Source of the DNA: CAZSNH01 sp052388455
GTDB taxonomy: Bacteria > Pseudomonadota > Alphaproteobacteria > Rhizobiales > Hyphomicrobiaceae
Assembly: GCA_052388455.1 (NCBI GenBank)
Contig: JBQTIA010000156.1
Coordinates: 1 to 12,521, forward strand
DNA length: 12,521 nucleotides
Direction of reading: 5' to 3'
The notes under the pieces were generated by a model that saw nothing but the letters and a program-made list of their open reading frames with translations, made no database searches and was not told the origin of the DNA. Below, in pieces: positions 1 through 6,884 of the stretch. A program made the position numbers and the translations under genes. Every line of letters begins with the position of its first letter. Position 1 is the first letter of the stretch.

Positions 1-153
1 AGAAGCGTCCGAAGGACACCTGTCGGTTGTCGGCTGCGCCGAGATTGACGCTGGATCCCAGCGTCGTTCGGGCTCAAGAGGCCCTCACTCCGTGAGGATG
101 ACGATTGCGGTAGGTGCTCGGCGCCTCGACTCGACTTTGCGCATTCCTATCCT
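1..153. other. Non-coding left edge with palindromic intergenic element
   Basis: No coding sequence is supported here. The stretch lies downstream of the Spy/CpxP-like gene, which ends at 154 on the minus strand. The region around 51-115 contains a perfect 6-bp stem with a 3-base loop (CCTCAC / GTGAGG, 83-97) followed by GATGACG. On the minus strand this reads CGTCATCCTCAC, which resembles the short palindromic intergenic repeats common in alphaproteobacterial genomes. No T-run follows on either strand, so it is not a convincing intrinsic terminator. Only one copy is in the window, so repeat status is inferred from resemblance. Confidence 0.35.
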
Positions 154-759
154 TTAAGGCTTCGGAGCGGGTTCGCCTTCGGGGCCACCCGGTTCACGAT
201 CCTGGTCGCGATATGCTCCACGCTCGCCACGATCCGACTTGCCCTTGCCGCGACCCCAGCGATGGGGACGTTCATTGAGGGCCGTCTTCTGCGCCTCGCT
301 CAGCGTGGCATAGAACTTCTCGGCAGCCGGACGAACCGTCTTGATGGCGTCGAGCGTCGCGGCCGTCATGGCTTCGGCGTTGGCCAGTCGCTCGACCGGT
401 GAGGGCCGCGGGCGCGGTCCGTCGGTCTGTGCGGGCTCGGCAGGCCTGGCCGGGCAACCCGCAGCGAGCTTGCCGGCGGCGGCGCGGGTGGCGGACTTCA
501 GTTCCTCGAAACCGGCTTTCTGCGCGTCCGTCGGCTTCACACGGTATTCGAGACGGACCAGCATGAGATCGGCCATTTCTGCGGTGCGACCGTCGCGGCA
601 GAACTTGCCCATCGAGCCCATGCCGGGCCCGAACATGCCGCCGTGCATCCCGCCGAAGCCGTGACCGTGATGGCCGTGACGGGCGATGGCACCAGCGGCG
701 CCGAGCCCGAGGGCTGCGACGGCGACGCCGCCGAGCAGCAACTTTGCGTGTCGTGTCAT
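154..759 (-). CDS. Spy/CpxP-like periplasmic LTxxQ protein, His/Met-rich N-terminus
   Basis: A 201-residue exported protein. A signal peptide (residues 1 to about 26, ending near AGAIA) is followed by a His/Gly/Met-rich stretch (about 27-50: RHGHHGHGFGG, then MHGG, MFGPGMGSM). Two LTxxQ-like repeats follow, PTDAQ near 76-80 and LSEAQ at 153-157, which are typical of the Spy/CpxP fold. The C-terminus is Arg/Lys/Gly/Pro-rich and probably disordered. Two cysteines (about 54 and 102) could form a disulfide. Spy/CpxP relatives act as periplasmic chaperones or metal/envelope-stress proteins; a metal-buffering role here is inferred from the His/Met cluster. The start is set at 759 because GAGGAGA lies about 10 bases upstream; an in-frame ATG at 786 would put that ribosome site inside the gene. 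It shares its strand with the regulator at 1004-1687, 244 bases away. Confidence 0.82.
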   Translation of the reverse strand: MTRHAKLLLGGVAVAALGLGAAGAIARHGHHGHGFGGMHGGMFGPGMGSMGKFCRDGRTAEMADLMLVRLEYRVKPTDAQKAGFEELKSATRAAAGKLAAGCPARPAEPAQTDGPRPRPSPVERLANAEAMTAATLDAIKTVRPAAEKFYATLSEAQKTALNERPHRWGRGKGKSDRGERGAYRDQDREPGGPEGEPAPKP

Positions 760-816
760 GGGAAAAAGGTCTCCTCGATTGTTCATCGACCGTCATCAGG
801 CGCGGTCTCGGACGGC

Positions 817-859
817 CGGCCGGACCGCCGCGGCTCGTCGCCGGCTCGCGGTCCGGCCG
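817..859. repeat. Long GC-rich inverted repeat between the regulator and the Spy-like gene
   Basis: The arms CGGCCGGACCGC (817-828) and GCGGTCCGGCCG (848-859) are perfectly complementary over 12 bp around a 19-base loop. The repeat lies downstream of the Crp/Fnr-type gene and 58 or more bases upstream of the Spy-like start. There is no T-run after it in the minus-strand direction, so it is not a standard intrinsic terminator. It could be a transcription-attenuating hairpin, an operator or a REP-like element. The rest of 760-1003 shows no gene and no clear promoter. Confidence 0.6.
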
Positions 860-1003
860 CCACCGGCATGCGGGACACCTCGGGGGAGGAGGCTCCGCGG
901 CCAGCGTGACCGTCTTGGGAAGGAAACGTGGGTGCCGTCTGCACTCCGTCGCAACTTGCCGAAATTTCATGACGGTGGAGGCCGAGGCCGAATGCGGGCT
1001 GGA

Positions 1004-1687
1004 TCAGGCGGCTTCGGCCGCCCTCTGCAATTCCGAGAGGTCCGCGATGCCGATGTCGCCTTTGGCGCGGACGACCGCACCCCGGCCAACGAGGTCGGCA
1101 AGCGCGGTTTCACATTCTTCTGAGGTCAGAGCGGCGGATCCGCTGTCGAGCATCGCCAGCGCCGAGGCCGAGACGGTCGGCGGCGCGCTGCGCCCTTCGC
1201 GGGTTTCGATGGCGACGATGGCCAATAGAAATTCTGCAAGCCTCGCAGACGGCGAGCGCAGGGGGACTGCGCCCGCCCGCTGCTTCAGCATTTCGAATTC
1301 CCGGTCGGCCGCCGCCGCCATGCGAACGGCCAGGGGGCCGTCCTCGGCCAACAGCTCTTCGAACTCGGCCAGCGGTACGGCCGCAACGGAGCTGTCGACC
1401 ATGGCCTGCGCAGTCGAGATGTGGCTGTCCGTGTAGCCGAGACCGATGATGTCGCCGGGGAAGGCGAACTCGATCACCTCGTGCCGTCCGTCCGGCCAGG
1501 AGATGTAGTGGCAGAGCGAGCCGCGCTCGACGCGGTAGAGGATGCCGCGGCTGTCGCCGACCTGGAACAGCACGTCGCCATGGCGGAGGTGACGAAGCCC
1601 TGCCGGCGTAGCCGCATCGGCCTGCGGGTGGGTCGTATCCTCGGCCCGCGGGCGATCGGTGATGTCGATGTCGAATGCGTCGAGCAT
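1004..1687 (-). CDS. Crp/Fnr-family transcriptional regulator
   Basis: A 227-residue cytoplasmic regulator. Residues about 31-115 form a cyclic-nucleotide-binding-type beta-roll (LRHGDVLFQVGD, YRVERGSLCHY, VIEFAFPGDIIGL). A long dimerisation helix follows (about 115-142), then a C-terminal winged-helix region (about 146-215, PSARLAEFLLAIVAIE). There is no N-terminal cysteine cluster, so it is not an oxygen-sensing [4Fe-4S] FNR; it is closer to the FixK or ligand-free class. The segment where the recognition helix should be (SASALAMLDSGSAALTSEEC) does not match the usual E-T-V-S-R pattern, so DNA specificity, or even DNA binding, is uncertain. The start at MLDAFDID is preferred to a longer reading frame from 1879 because the extra 64 residues are low-complexity and unlike the family. 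Only a weak GCGGA lies upstream. The gene diverges from 1899-2180 across a 211-base shared intergenic region. Confidence 0.85.
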   Translation of the reverse strand: MLDAFDIDITDRPRAEDTTHPQADAATPAGLRHLRHGDVLFQVGDSRGILYRVERGSLCHYISWPDGRHEVIEFAFPGDIIGLGYTDSHISTAQAMVDSSVAAVPLAEFEELLAEDGPLAVRMAAAADREFEMLKQRAGAVPLRSPSARLAEFLLAIVAIETREGRSAPPTVSASALAMLDSGSAALTSEECETALADLVGRGAVVRAKGDIGIADLSELQRAAEAA

Positions 1688-1747
1688 GATAGTCCGCTGC
1701 TTTCGTCCTGTGCCTGGGCAATTGGGTGGCCGATACGCCACAATCAA

Positions 1748-1770
1748 GTCACAATTGACAGGCGGATCAA
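1748..1770. promoter_or_regulatory. Possible operator cluster in the divergent promoter region
   Basis: In the 211 bases between the divergent regulator and membrane-protein genes, GTCA-CAAT-TGAC (1748-1759) is an inverted repeat. It overlaps TTGA-N8-TCAA (1755-1770). The second resembles an Fnr/FixK half-site pair, but its spacing is two bases longer than the usual N6 between TTGA and TCAA. Autoregulation by the neighbouring Crp/Fnr-type protein is a reasonable guess from position only. No strong -10 box accompanies the TTGACA at 1755-1760. Confidence 0.25.
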
Positions 1771-1898
1771 CGGGTAACGAGATTTTGTTGAAGGCTCCCG
1801 TCGGTGCAACGCGCTGGCCAGGGCTTGGTTCCTGGCGCTTTCGGGATAACCTCGCGCGGGCGAGGACACAGGTTCTCATTTAAGGATACGCCCGACGG

Positions 1899-2180
1899 AT
1901 GCGCTGGTTTCGCCGCTTGATGGCTCTGGTGATCGTCGGCTGCCTGCTGCCGACCGCGGTTTCGCTGCTGGCCGGGGCCATCGCGTCGTGGCACGGGTGC
2001 CCGCTCGACCTCACCTCGGCCAAGACCTGCATGATCGCCGGCGCCGATTGGGGTCAGACGCTCCTGACCATGGGCATGATGGGCTATTTTCTGTTCGCCA
2101 CGCTGCCGGTGCTGCTCGGCGCGATGGCTCTGTGGTTCGTTGTCGAGGTCGCGCGCGTGCTCAAGCGGCCCCCGGGCTGA
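1899..2180 (+). CDS. Small two-helix inner-membrane protein of unknown function
   Basis: A 93-residue protein with a positively charged N-terminus (MRWFRR) and two hydrophobic helices (about 7-29 and 57-84). They are separated by a loop with two cysteines (C34 and C44) and acidic residues. By the positive-inside rule both ends are cytoplasmic and the loop is periplasmic, so the cysteines could form a disulfide. I do not recognise a named family. Start support is modest: TAAGGAT is 13-14 bases upstream and GACGG directly abuts the ATG. It is the first of three same-strand small envelope genes and diverges from the Crp/Fnr-type regulator, which makes it a candidate target of that protein. Confidence 0.7.
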   Translation: MRWFRRLMALVIVGCLLPTAVSLLAGAIASWHGCPLDLTSAKTCMIAGADWGQTLLTMGMMGYFLFATLPVLLGAMALWFVVEVARVLKRPPG

Positions 2181-2258
2181 TCGCCGGCGGCGGAGGCCGG
2201 CCCCGACCGCGGTCTGCGCAGGCGTGGAACCACCCCGTCACAACAAGAGGAAACGGAT

Positions 2259-2795
2259 ATGTTCAAACGCTTGCTTATCGTGCTGCTGGCTGTCGTTCTG
2301 GGCTTCGTCGGCTATGTGGCCATGCAGCCGCCGGAGGGTGGCGTGACGCGCTCTCTGGCCATCGACGCGCCGCCGTCGGCCATCTTCCCGCACGTCAACG
2401 ATCTCAGGAAATGGGAGCAGTGGTCGCCGTGGGCCAAGCTCGATCCGAATGCAAAGGTATCCTTCGAGGGACCGGACGCGGGCACAGGCGCGGTATTCAA
2501 CTGGTCCGGAACCGACGAGATCGGCGAAGGAAAGATGGCGATCGTGGAAAGCCGTCCGGACGAAGCGGTCAAACTGAAAATGGACTTCGCCAAGCCTTTC
2601 TCGGGTACGAGCACGGCGGAGTTCACCTTCAAGCCGGAGGGCGGCAAGACGCTGGTGACCTGGGACATGCGCAGCGAGCGCCCGTTCCTGACGCGGCTGA
2701 TGTGCACGCTGTTCCGGGCCGACGCGACGGTCGGGGACATGTTCGCCAAGGGGCTTGCGAACCTGGCTGCTGTCACGACCGGGAAACCCGGGTAA
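2259..2795 (+). CDS. Membrane-anchored SRPBCC (START-like) family protein
   Basis: A 178-residue protein with one N-terminal hydrophobic helix (residues 3-21), acting as signal anchor or uncleaved signal. An SRPBCC/polyketide-cyclase-like domain follows from about residue 30 to the end. Characteristic features are the first strand TRSLAIDAPPSAIF, the HVNDLRKWEQWSPWAKLDP loop, the FNWSGTDEIGEG strand pair, EFTFKPEGGKTLVTWDM, and a C-terminal helix (GDMFAKGLANLAAV) that closes the cavity. The fold binds hydrophobic ligands; no substrate can be inferred. Length is normal for this alphaproteobacterial family. AGAGGAAACGGAT gives a good ribosome site directly upstream. It lies 78 bases after the two-helix membrane gene and may share its transcript. 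Confidence 0.87.
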   Translation: MFKRLLIVLLAVVLGFVGYVAMQPPEGGVTRSLAIDAPPSAIFPHVNDLRKWEQWSPWAKLDPNAKVSFEGPDAGTGAVFNWSGTDEIGEGKMAIVESRPDEAVKLKMDFAKPFSGTSTAEFTFKPEGGKTLVTWDMRSERPFLTRLMCTLFRADATVGDMFAKGLANLAAVTTGKPG

Positions 2796-2912
2796 CGTTC
2801 GGCACGTATATTCGGGGCGTGGCTTCGCAATTGCGTCCCGGTTCTGGTCAGTTCGGCCATGGACCGATAAGGTTCATCTGCTCGGCAAAGTCCGCCAGAA
2901 GGAGGCACTAAC

Positions 2913-3170
2913 ATGAGTGAGTTTACGATGAAGGCCTTGGCCTGCGGTGCTATCATCCTCGCTGGCTCCGCCGGGGTCCGAGCCGAGTCCTGGTACGAGG
3001 TCGAGAGCGCCCGCGCCAATGCTCGCGCCGGAGGCCCGACCAACGCGCACGACGCCTGGATTCTGGAGCGCTGGGGCTGCCTGTCCGGAACGCGCAGCGC
3101 GTTCTGCGAAAAGCTCCGGCATGGCGCCAAGCCGAGGTATCGTGCCGAGCGTCGGCGCGTGCGCGGCTGA
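2913..3170 (+). CDS. Small secreted two-cysteine protein, unknown function
   Basis: An 85-residue protein with a signal peptide (MSEFTMKALACGAIILAGSA, likely cleaved after GVRA at residue 24). The short mature part is Arg-rich at its end, with two cysteines, C56 and C65, in an LERWGC and AFCEKL context. The tail RAERRRVRG is strongly basic. AAGGAGG lies 7 bases before the ATG, one of the best ribosome sites in the window, which supports it as a real gene despite its size. An internal ATG at 2928 (MKALACG) would also give a signal peptide but has no such site. I recognise no family. It follows the SRPBCC gene by 117 bases and converges on the broken coiled-coil gene 20 bases away. Confidence 0.72.
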   Translation: MSEFTMKALACGAIILAGSAGVRAESWYEVESARANARAGGPTNAHDAWILERWGCLSGTRSAFCEKLRHGAKPRYRAERRRVRG

Positions 3171-3190
3171 AGGTTAGGTTGGCCGGTCCC

Positions 3191-3505
3191 TCAGCACGTC
3201 TCCCTCATCACGTCGCGCAGGGCGTCGGCGACGATGCCCGGCATGTCCTCGCGCAGAGATCTGAAGCTCGCTTTCAACCCGGCAAAGCCTGAATCCAATC
3301 CGCCGACGTCGGTTTTCAGCGAAGCTACATCGCCTTCGATCCGGTCCAAGCGCGCGTCGACCTTGTCGAACCGCTCCTCGGCCTAGGTCTGGAAACCCAG
3401 GAGATCCCGGTGCACATCCCGGATCTGGCTGGTCAAAAAGCCCCAGCCGCCCTCCAACTCGCCGACCCAGCGGCGTAAGTCTCGCATTTCGGCTTCGACG
3501 TCCAT
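3191..3505 (-). pseudogene. Coiled-coil protein gene broken by an in-frame TAG
   Basis: The frame read from the ATG at 3505 gives a coherent 104-codon protein interrupted once, by TAG at codon 41 (3383-3385). The first part begins MDVEAEMRDLRRWVGELEGG and ends DLLGFQT. After the stop it continues AEERFDKVDARLDRIEGDVA, with heptad-like hydrophobic spacing, and ends in MRETC then TGA. This is the pattern of the small alphaproteobacterial coiled-coil proteins with FDKVDARLDRIE-type repeats. A single C-to-T change from CAG (Gln) would explain the stop. The codon bias of the frame is good on both sides. GAGGGCGAC directly before the ATG is a plausible ribosome site. Alternatives are sequencing error, stop-codon readthrough, or a short 40-residue product. 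The other minus-strand frame here (to 3524) is Arg/Gly-rich and looks like a shadow. Confidence 0.7.
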
Positions 3506-3816
3506 GTCGCCCTCGACCTTTCATAGGTCACAAAAGAACAATTGCAGAACAATGATGCAGACGCAAGCCGGCAGGCGCGATCCAGCAGCCAGTTTTCCGA
3601 TGAAAATTTTACCGCGATGATCCGCATAAAATCCGGGCAGGCTGAGGCGCCATCACTGAATTTGTGACTAAGTATTGATCAATCGAACACCTTCATCGGC
3701 TTTGACAATCGAAGGCGGGCGAAGTTTCAAAGAGTTAACTCGCCTGCACTTCTTGGCACGCGACTTGATGACTGACCATCACCACGCTTCATCACTCCTC
3801 GCCACGCCGAGGCCAC
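3506..3816. other. 311-base intergenic region, locally AT-rich
   Basis: No gene is supported. The stretch is AT-richer than its surroundings. It must contain the promoter for the broken coiled-coil gene (minus strand) and probably that of the PH-like membrane gene (plus strand). Visible elements are a direct repeat of AGAACAAT at 3535-3542 and 3546-3553 (11-base period, one helical turn), a 10-bp perfect palindrome ATTGATCAAT (3674-3683), and a TTGACA at 3702-3707 without a good -10 box at 16-18 bases. The direct repeat sits 30-48 bases upstream of the coiled-coil start, where an activator or -35 region would fall. Confidence 0.45.
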
Positions 3817-4362
3817 ATGCCCTGGGATTCAACGGTGACCGAAAACGAGGTCGTCGGCTACACCGTCGCATACGATCAGGAGGAGCTGACGTTCCCCGTC
3901 TACGTCGTCGCCTTCCTTGCGGCCGTCTGCTTCGCCGCGGCGGCGGTCGCGACGCAGTGGAACCTGCTCTGGCTGGCCTGTGGTCTCGCGGGGCTGGTGG
4001 TGGTCTACTGGAACTTTCCCCTGATCGAGACCGGCCGCCCGCGTCTCGGAGCCGGTCAGTACGGCTTCTTTCTCGAGGCGCTGGGTCTGGTGCCCTGGCA
4101 GGCCATCACCAGAATCGAAATGGTTGCCAATTATTCGCGCGGCGTCGCCAGTCATGAACTGCAGGTCACGCTGCGCCGTCCCGTCGAGGAGGTGCTGATC
4201 CTCGATTGGCGCAAGCGGCCCTTTTATCGATGGGGGATGCGGCTGCCCTGGTCGATGAAGGGATCGACGCTGATCCGCGTGCCCCTCGATATCCTCGCCG
4301 GACCGAATGCCGACATCCACCAGAGGCTGTTGCGGATGTGGCGGTTCTATCGGGGCGAATGA
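3817..4362 (+). CDS. Two-helix membrane protein with PH-like cytoplasmic domain
   Basis: A 181-residue protein. A short cytoplasmic N-terminus is followed by two adjacent transmembrane helices (about 25-45 and 48-66) with a very short turn. A C-terminal soluble domain of about 110 residues follows, with alternating strands (GQYGFFLEALGLVPWQAITR, HELQVTLRRPVEEVLIL, STLIRVPLDIL) and a final amphipathic helix (DIHQRLLRMWRFYRG). The xxGLVPWxxI strand after two helices is typical of bacterial PH-like (STM3941/YdbT-like) membrane proteins. That assignment is by architecture; no biochemical function is inferred. GAGG lies 4 bases before the ATG. The gene converges on rnr, with 19 bases between the stop codons and no visible terminator in the gap. 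Confidence 0.75.
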   Translation: MPWDSTVTENEVVGYTVAYDQEELTFPVYVVAFLAAVCFAAAAVATQWNLLWLACGLAGLVVVYWNFPLIETGRPRLGAGQYGFFLEALGLVPWQAITRIEMVANYSRGVASHELQVTLRRPVEEVLILDWRKRPFYRWGMRLPWSMKGSTLIRVPLDILAGPNADIHQRLLRMWRFYRGE

Positions 4363-4381
4363 AATCGCCGGCACATGTCGC

Positions 4382-6655
4382 TCAGCGGCCCGGCCGGCGA
4401 GGGCGCGGCGTGTGGCGGAGGCGCAGGCCGCGGAGTGGCGTGACGGCGCCGCGCGTGCCCTCGCTCAGCATTTCGAAGCGCAAGGCGCCGGCCGAAGGGA
4501 TCGCTTCGACCAGCTTCACCGAGACCCGATCGCCGAGCCGGTAGGTCTCGCCGGTGCGGCTGCCGACCAGCGCGTGAGTCGTTTCGTCGTGATTGTAATA
4601 TTCGGTGCCGAGCGTCGAAATCGGCACGAAGCCGTCGGCCCCGGTACCGTCGAGCTTGATGAAGAGCCCCGAGCGGGTGACGCCCGCGACGCGCCCCTCG
4701 AAGACGGCGCCGACCTTTTCAGCCAGATGCGTGGCGATCAGCCGGTCCGTCGTCTCCCGTTCTGCAGCCATGGCACGCCGCTCCGCCTCAGAAATGGAGC
4801 GCGCGACGTCGGCGAGGCGCGGCACCTCCTTTTCGTCGAGCGCTCCGGCGCCGAGGCCGAGCGCCTTGACCAGGGCCCGATGCACGAGCAGGTCGGCATA
4901 GCGGCGGATGGGCGAGGTGAAGTGGGCATAGCGTGCGAGTTTCAGGCCGAAGTGTCCGATGTTGGCGATGGCGTATTCGGCCTGGGCCTGTGAGCGCAGC
5001 ACGACCTCGTTGACGAGATCGGGTACGGGCAGCGTCTTCGCCTTGGCCAACACACCGTTGAAGTTCGCCGGCTTCAATTGTCCGAGCGGCGGCAGCTTGA
5101 GGCCGAGGGTGTCGAGGAAGTCGCCGAGGTTCTTCAGCTTCTCCTTCGAGGGGGCGTCGTGCACGCGGTAGACGCAGGGTGTTTTCTTCGCTTCCAGCGT
5201 CTCGGCGGCCGCAACGTTGGCCTGGATCATGAACTCCTCGATCAGGCGATGGGCATCGAGGCGTTCGGGTGTCACCACCCGTGCGACGCGGCCCTGCTCG
5301 TCGAGGATGATTTTGCGTTCGGGGAGATCGAGGTCGAGCGGCCCGCGTCTGTCGCGCGCCCTGCTCAATGCGGCGTAGGCGGTCCACAGCGGCTTCAGGG
5401 TTTGGTCCATCAGCGGCGCGCATTTGGCCGATACGGTGCCGTCGATGGCCGCCTGTGCCTCCTGGTAGGAGAGCTTGGCGGCCGAGCGCATCATGGCGCG
5501 CAGGAAGGTGTGGCTGCGCTTTTCGCCGTCGGCGCTGAAGATCATGCGCACCGCGAGGCAGGGGCGGTCCTCCAGCTCGCGCAGCGAGCAGAGGTCGTTC
5601 GAGATTTTTTCCGGCAGCATCGGCACGACGCGGTCGGGGAAATAAACCGAGTTGCCGCGCAATTGCGCCTCGCGGTCGAGCCGCGTGCCGGGCCGCACAT
5701 AATGCGCCACGTCGGCGATGGCGACGATGATGACGTGGCCGCCGCTGTTCCTGGGATCGGAATCGGGCTCGGCGTAGACGGCGTCGTCGTGATCACGGGC
5801 GTCGACCGGATCGATGGTCAGCAGCGGCAGGTCGCGGAGGTCGGTGCGCCCGGCCATGGTCGGGGCTTCGAGCGAGGCGGTCTCGGCGATCACGCTCTCC
5901 GGGAAATCATCCGGGATGCCGTGGGCATGCACCGCGATGAGGCTGATCTTGCGCTCGTCGCTCGGATTGCCGAGGGATTCGAGGATGCGCGCCCGCGCGA
6001 TGGAGCCTCGCCGCTCGCTGTCGAGGTCGAAGCGCACGAGGTCGCCGTCCCGCGCGTCGGCCTCGTCGCCCTTCAGGATCGACCAGGCTTTCAGCGCCTT
6101 GCGGTCGATGGGCTCGATGGTGCCGCCGCCGCGGGCGTGCGCCCGGAAGATGCCGAGCAGCCGGCGCTGGTCGCGCGGCAGGCGGCGGATGGGCGTCGCC
6201 TCGTAGAGCCGGCCGTCGCGATCCGGTTGTTCGAGGCGCGTGACGCGGGCCAGAACCCGGTCGCCGACGCCGACGACCTTGTCCTCGTCGCCGGTCGCTT
6301 CGCCGCGCATCGAGAGCAGAATACTCGGCCGCTCGCCATCCTCGGCGTCCCATGCGACGGGCTTGGCGAGGAGATCGCCGTCGGCGTCGCGGCCGGTGAT
6401 TTCGAGCACGGTCACCGGCGGCAGCTTGCCCTTGGCGCGGAAGTCCTTGCGGGTGCCGGCGAGCGCGCCTTCGTCCGCCATCTCGGCGAGCAGGCGCTTC
6501 AGCGCGACCCGCGCCCCGCCCTTCACGCCGAACGCACGCGCGATCTCGCGCTTGCCGACCTTGGTCTGCGCCTCGCCGATGAACTTGAGGATGTCCTCGC
6601 GGGTCGGCAGCGCGCCGCTGGCGGAGGATCGACGAGACGTTGGCTTTCTTGCCAT
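4382..6655 (-). CDS. rnr: Ribonuclease R, 3'-5' exoribonuclease
   Basis: A 757-residue processive exoribonuclease that degrades structured RNA hydrolytically in the cytoplasm, in mRNA turnover and rRNA quality control. Domains in order: N-terminal winged helix (about 18-75), cold-shock-like OB folds (about 80-240), RNB catalytic domain (about 265-600), S1 domain (about 645-730) and a basic tail (LRLRHTPRPRRPGR). The metal-binding aspartates D282, D288, D290 and D291 of TIDPVDARDHDDAV have the exact spacing of the RNase II/R active site. The signature HFTSPIRRYADLLVHR is at 578-593. The N-terminal helix domain and basic tail favour RNase R over RNase II. The ATG at 6655 begins 16 bases after the hicA stop. 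The only ribosome site, TAAGG about 13 bases away, overlaps that stop, so translation may be coupled to hicA. The gene normally lies close to topA in relatives; here it is separated by two toxin-antitoxin pairs. Confidence 0.97.
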   Translation of the reverse strand: MARKPTSRRSSASGALPTREDILKFIGEAQTKVGKREIARAFGVKGGARVALKRLLAEMADEGALAGTRKDFRAKGKLPPVTVLEITGRDADGDLLAKPVAWDAEDGERPSILLSMRGEATGDEDKVVGVGDRVLARVTRLEQPDRDGRLYEATPIRRLPRDQRRLLGIFRAHARGGGTIEPIDRKALKAWSILKGDEADARDGDLVRFDLDSERRGSIARARILESLGNPSDERKISLIAVHAHGIPDDFPESVIAETASLEAPTMAGRTDLRDLPLLTIDPVDARDHDDAVYAEPDSDPRNSGGHVIIVAIADVAHYVRPGTRLDREAQLRGNSVYFPDRVVPMLPEKISNDLCSLRELEDRPCLAVRMIFSADGEKRSHTFLRAMMRSAAKLSYQEAQAAIDGTVSAKCAPLMDQTLKPLWTAYAALSRARDRRGPLDLDLPERKIILDEQGRVARVVTPERLDAHRLIEEFMIQANVAAAETLEAKKTPCVYRVHDAPSKEKLKNLGDFLDTLGLKLPPLGQLKPANFNGVLAKAKTLPVPDLVNEVVLRSQAQAEYAIANIGHFGLKLARYAHFTSPIRRYADLLVHRALVKALGLGAGALDEKEVPRLADVARSISEAERRAMAAERETTDRLIATHLAEKVGAVFEGRVAGVTRSGLFIKLDGTGADGFVPISTLGTEYYNHDETTHALVGSRTGETYRLGDRVSVKLVEAIPSAGALRFEMLSEGTRGAVTPLRGLRLRHTPRPRRPGR

Positions 6656-6671
6656 GGAAATTTGAACGGCC

Positions 6672-6884
6672 TTACAGATCTCGGGCCCGAAGGCCGGTGT
6701 GCTTGGCTATGCGCGCCAGCATGCGCGGACCGATTTCCTCGTCTCCATGAAATGCAAAGACGAAGTCGGGCCAGCCTTCACGTGTCAGAGTGCGATGAGA
6801 CCCGCTTTGGCGCTTCACTTGCCGGCCAATTCGAAGGAGAGCCGAGAGGACGCGGCGGGACTTGGCCGCCGGCCAAGCCGTCAT
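6672..6884 (-). CDS. hicA: HicA-family mRNA interferase toxin
   Basis: A 70-residue toxin of the HicA/YcfA dsRBD-like fold, which cleaves mRNA in a ribosome-independent way and arrests growth when free of its antitoxin. KSRRVLSALLRIG matches the first helix, VKRQSGSH the strand carrying the catalytic histidine (H30), and FVFAFHGDEEIGPRMLARIA the strand and last helix with the usual xxxIxxxxLxxIxK spacing. The ATG overlaps the hicB stop as ATGA (6881-6884), so the pair is translationally coupled. It is preferred to a longer frame from 7046 that would overlap all of hicB. The final strand normally reads VPVPxHxxxEI; here FAFHGDEEI keeps H and EI. The antitoxin gene precedes the toxin, opposite to the classical hicAB order but common for the short-HicB type. 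rnr follows 16 bases on. Confidence 0.88.
   Translation of the reverse strand: MTAWPAAKSRRVLSALLRIGRQVKRQSGSHRTLTREGWPDFVFAFHGDEEIGPRMLARIAKHTGLRARDL

Noticed and set aside
83..97. Intrinsic terminator for the Spy-like gene
   Set aside because: The stem is only 6 bp and no T-run follows in the minus-strand direction; it is described only as a palindromic element.
272..970. 232-residue minus-strand frame overlapping the Spy-like gene
   Set aside because: It is an Arg/Pro-rich shadow in another phase of the Spy-like gene and its upstream region, without a recognisable domain.
1755..1770. Fnr/FixK box upstream of the regulator
   Set aside because: TTGA and TCAA are 8 bases apart instead of 6, so it does not fit the consensus; it is kept only as a weak operator candidate.
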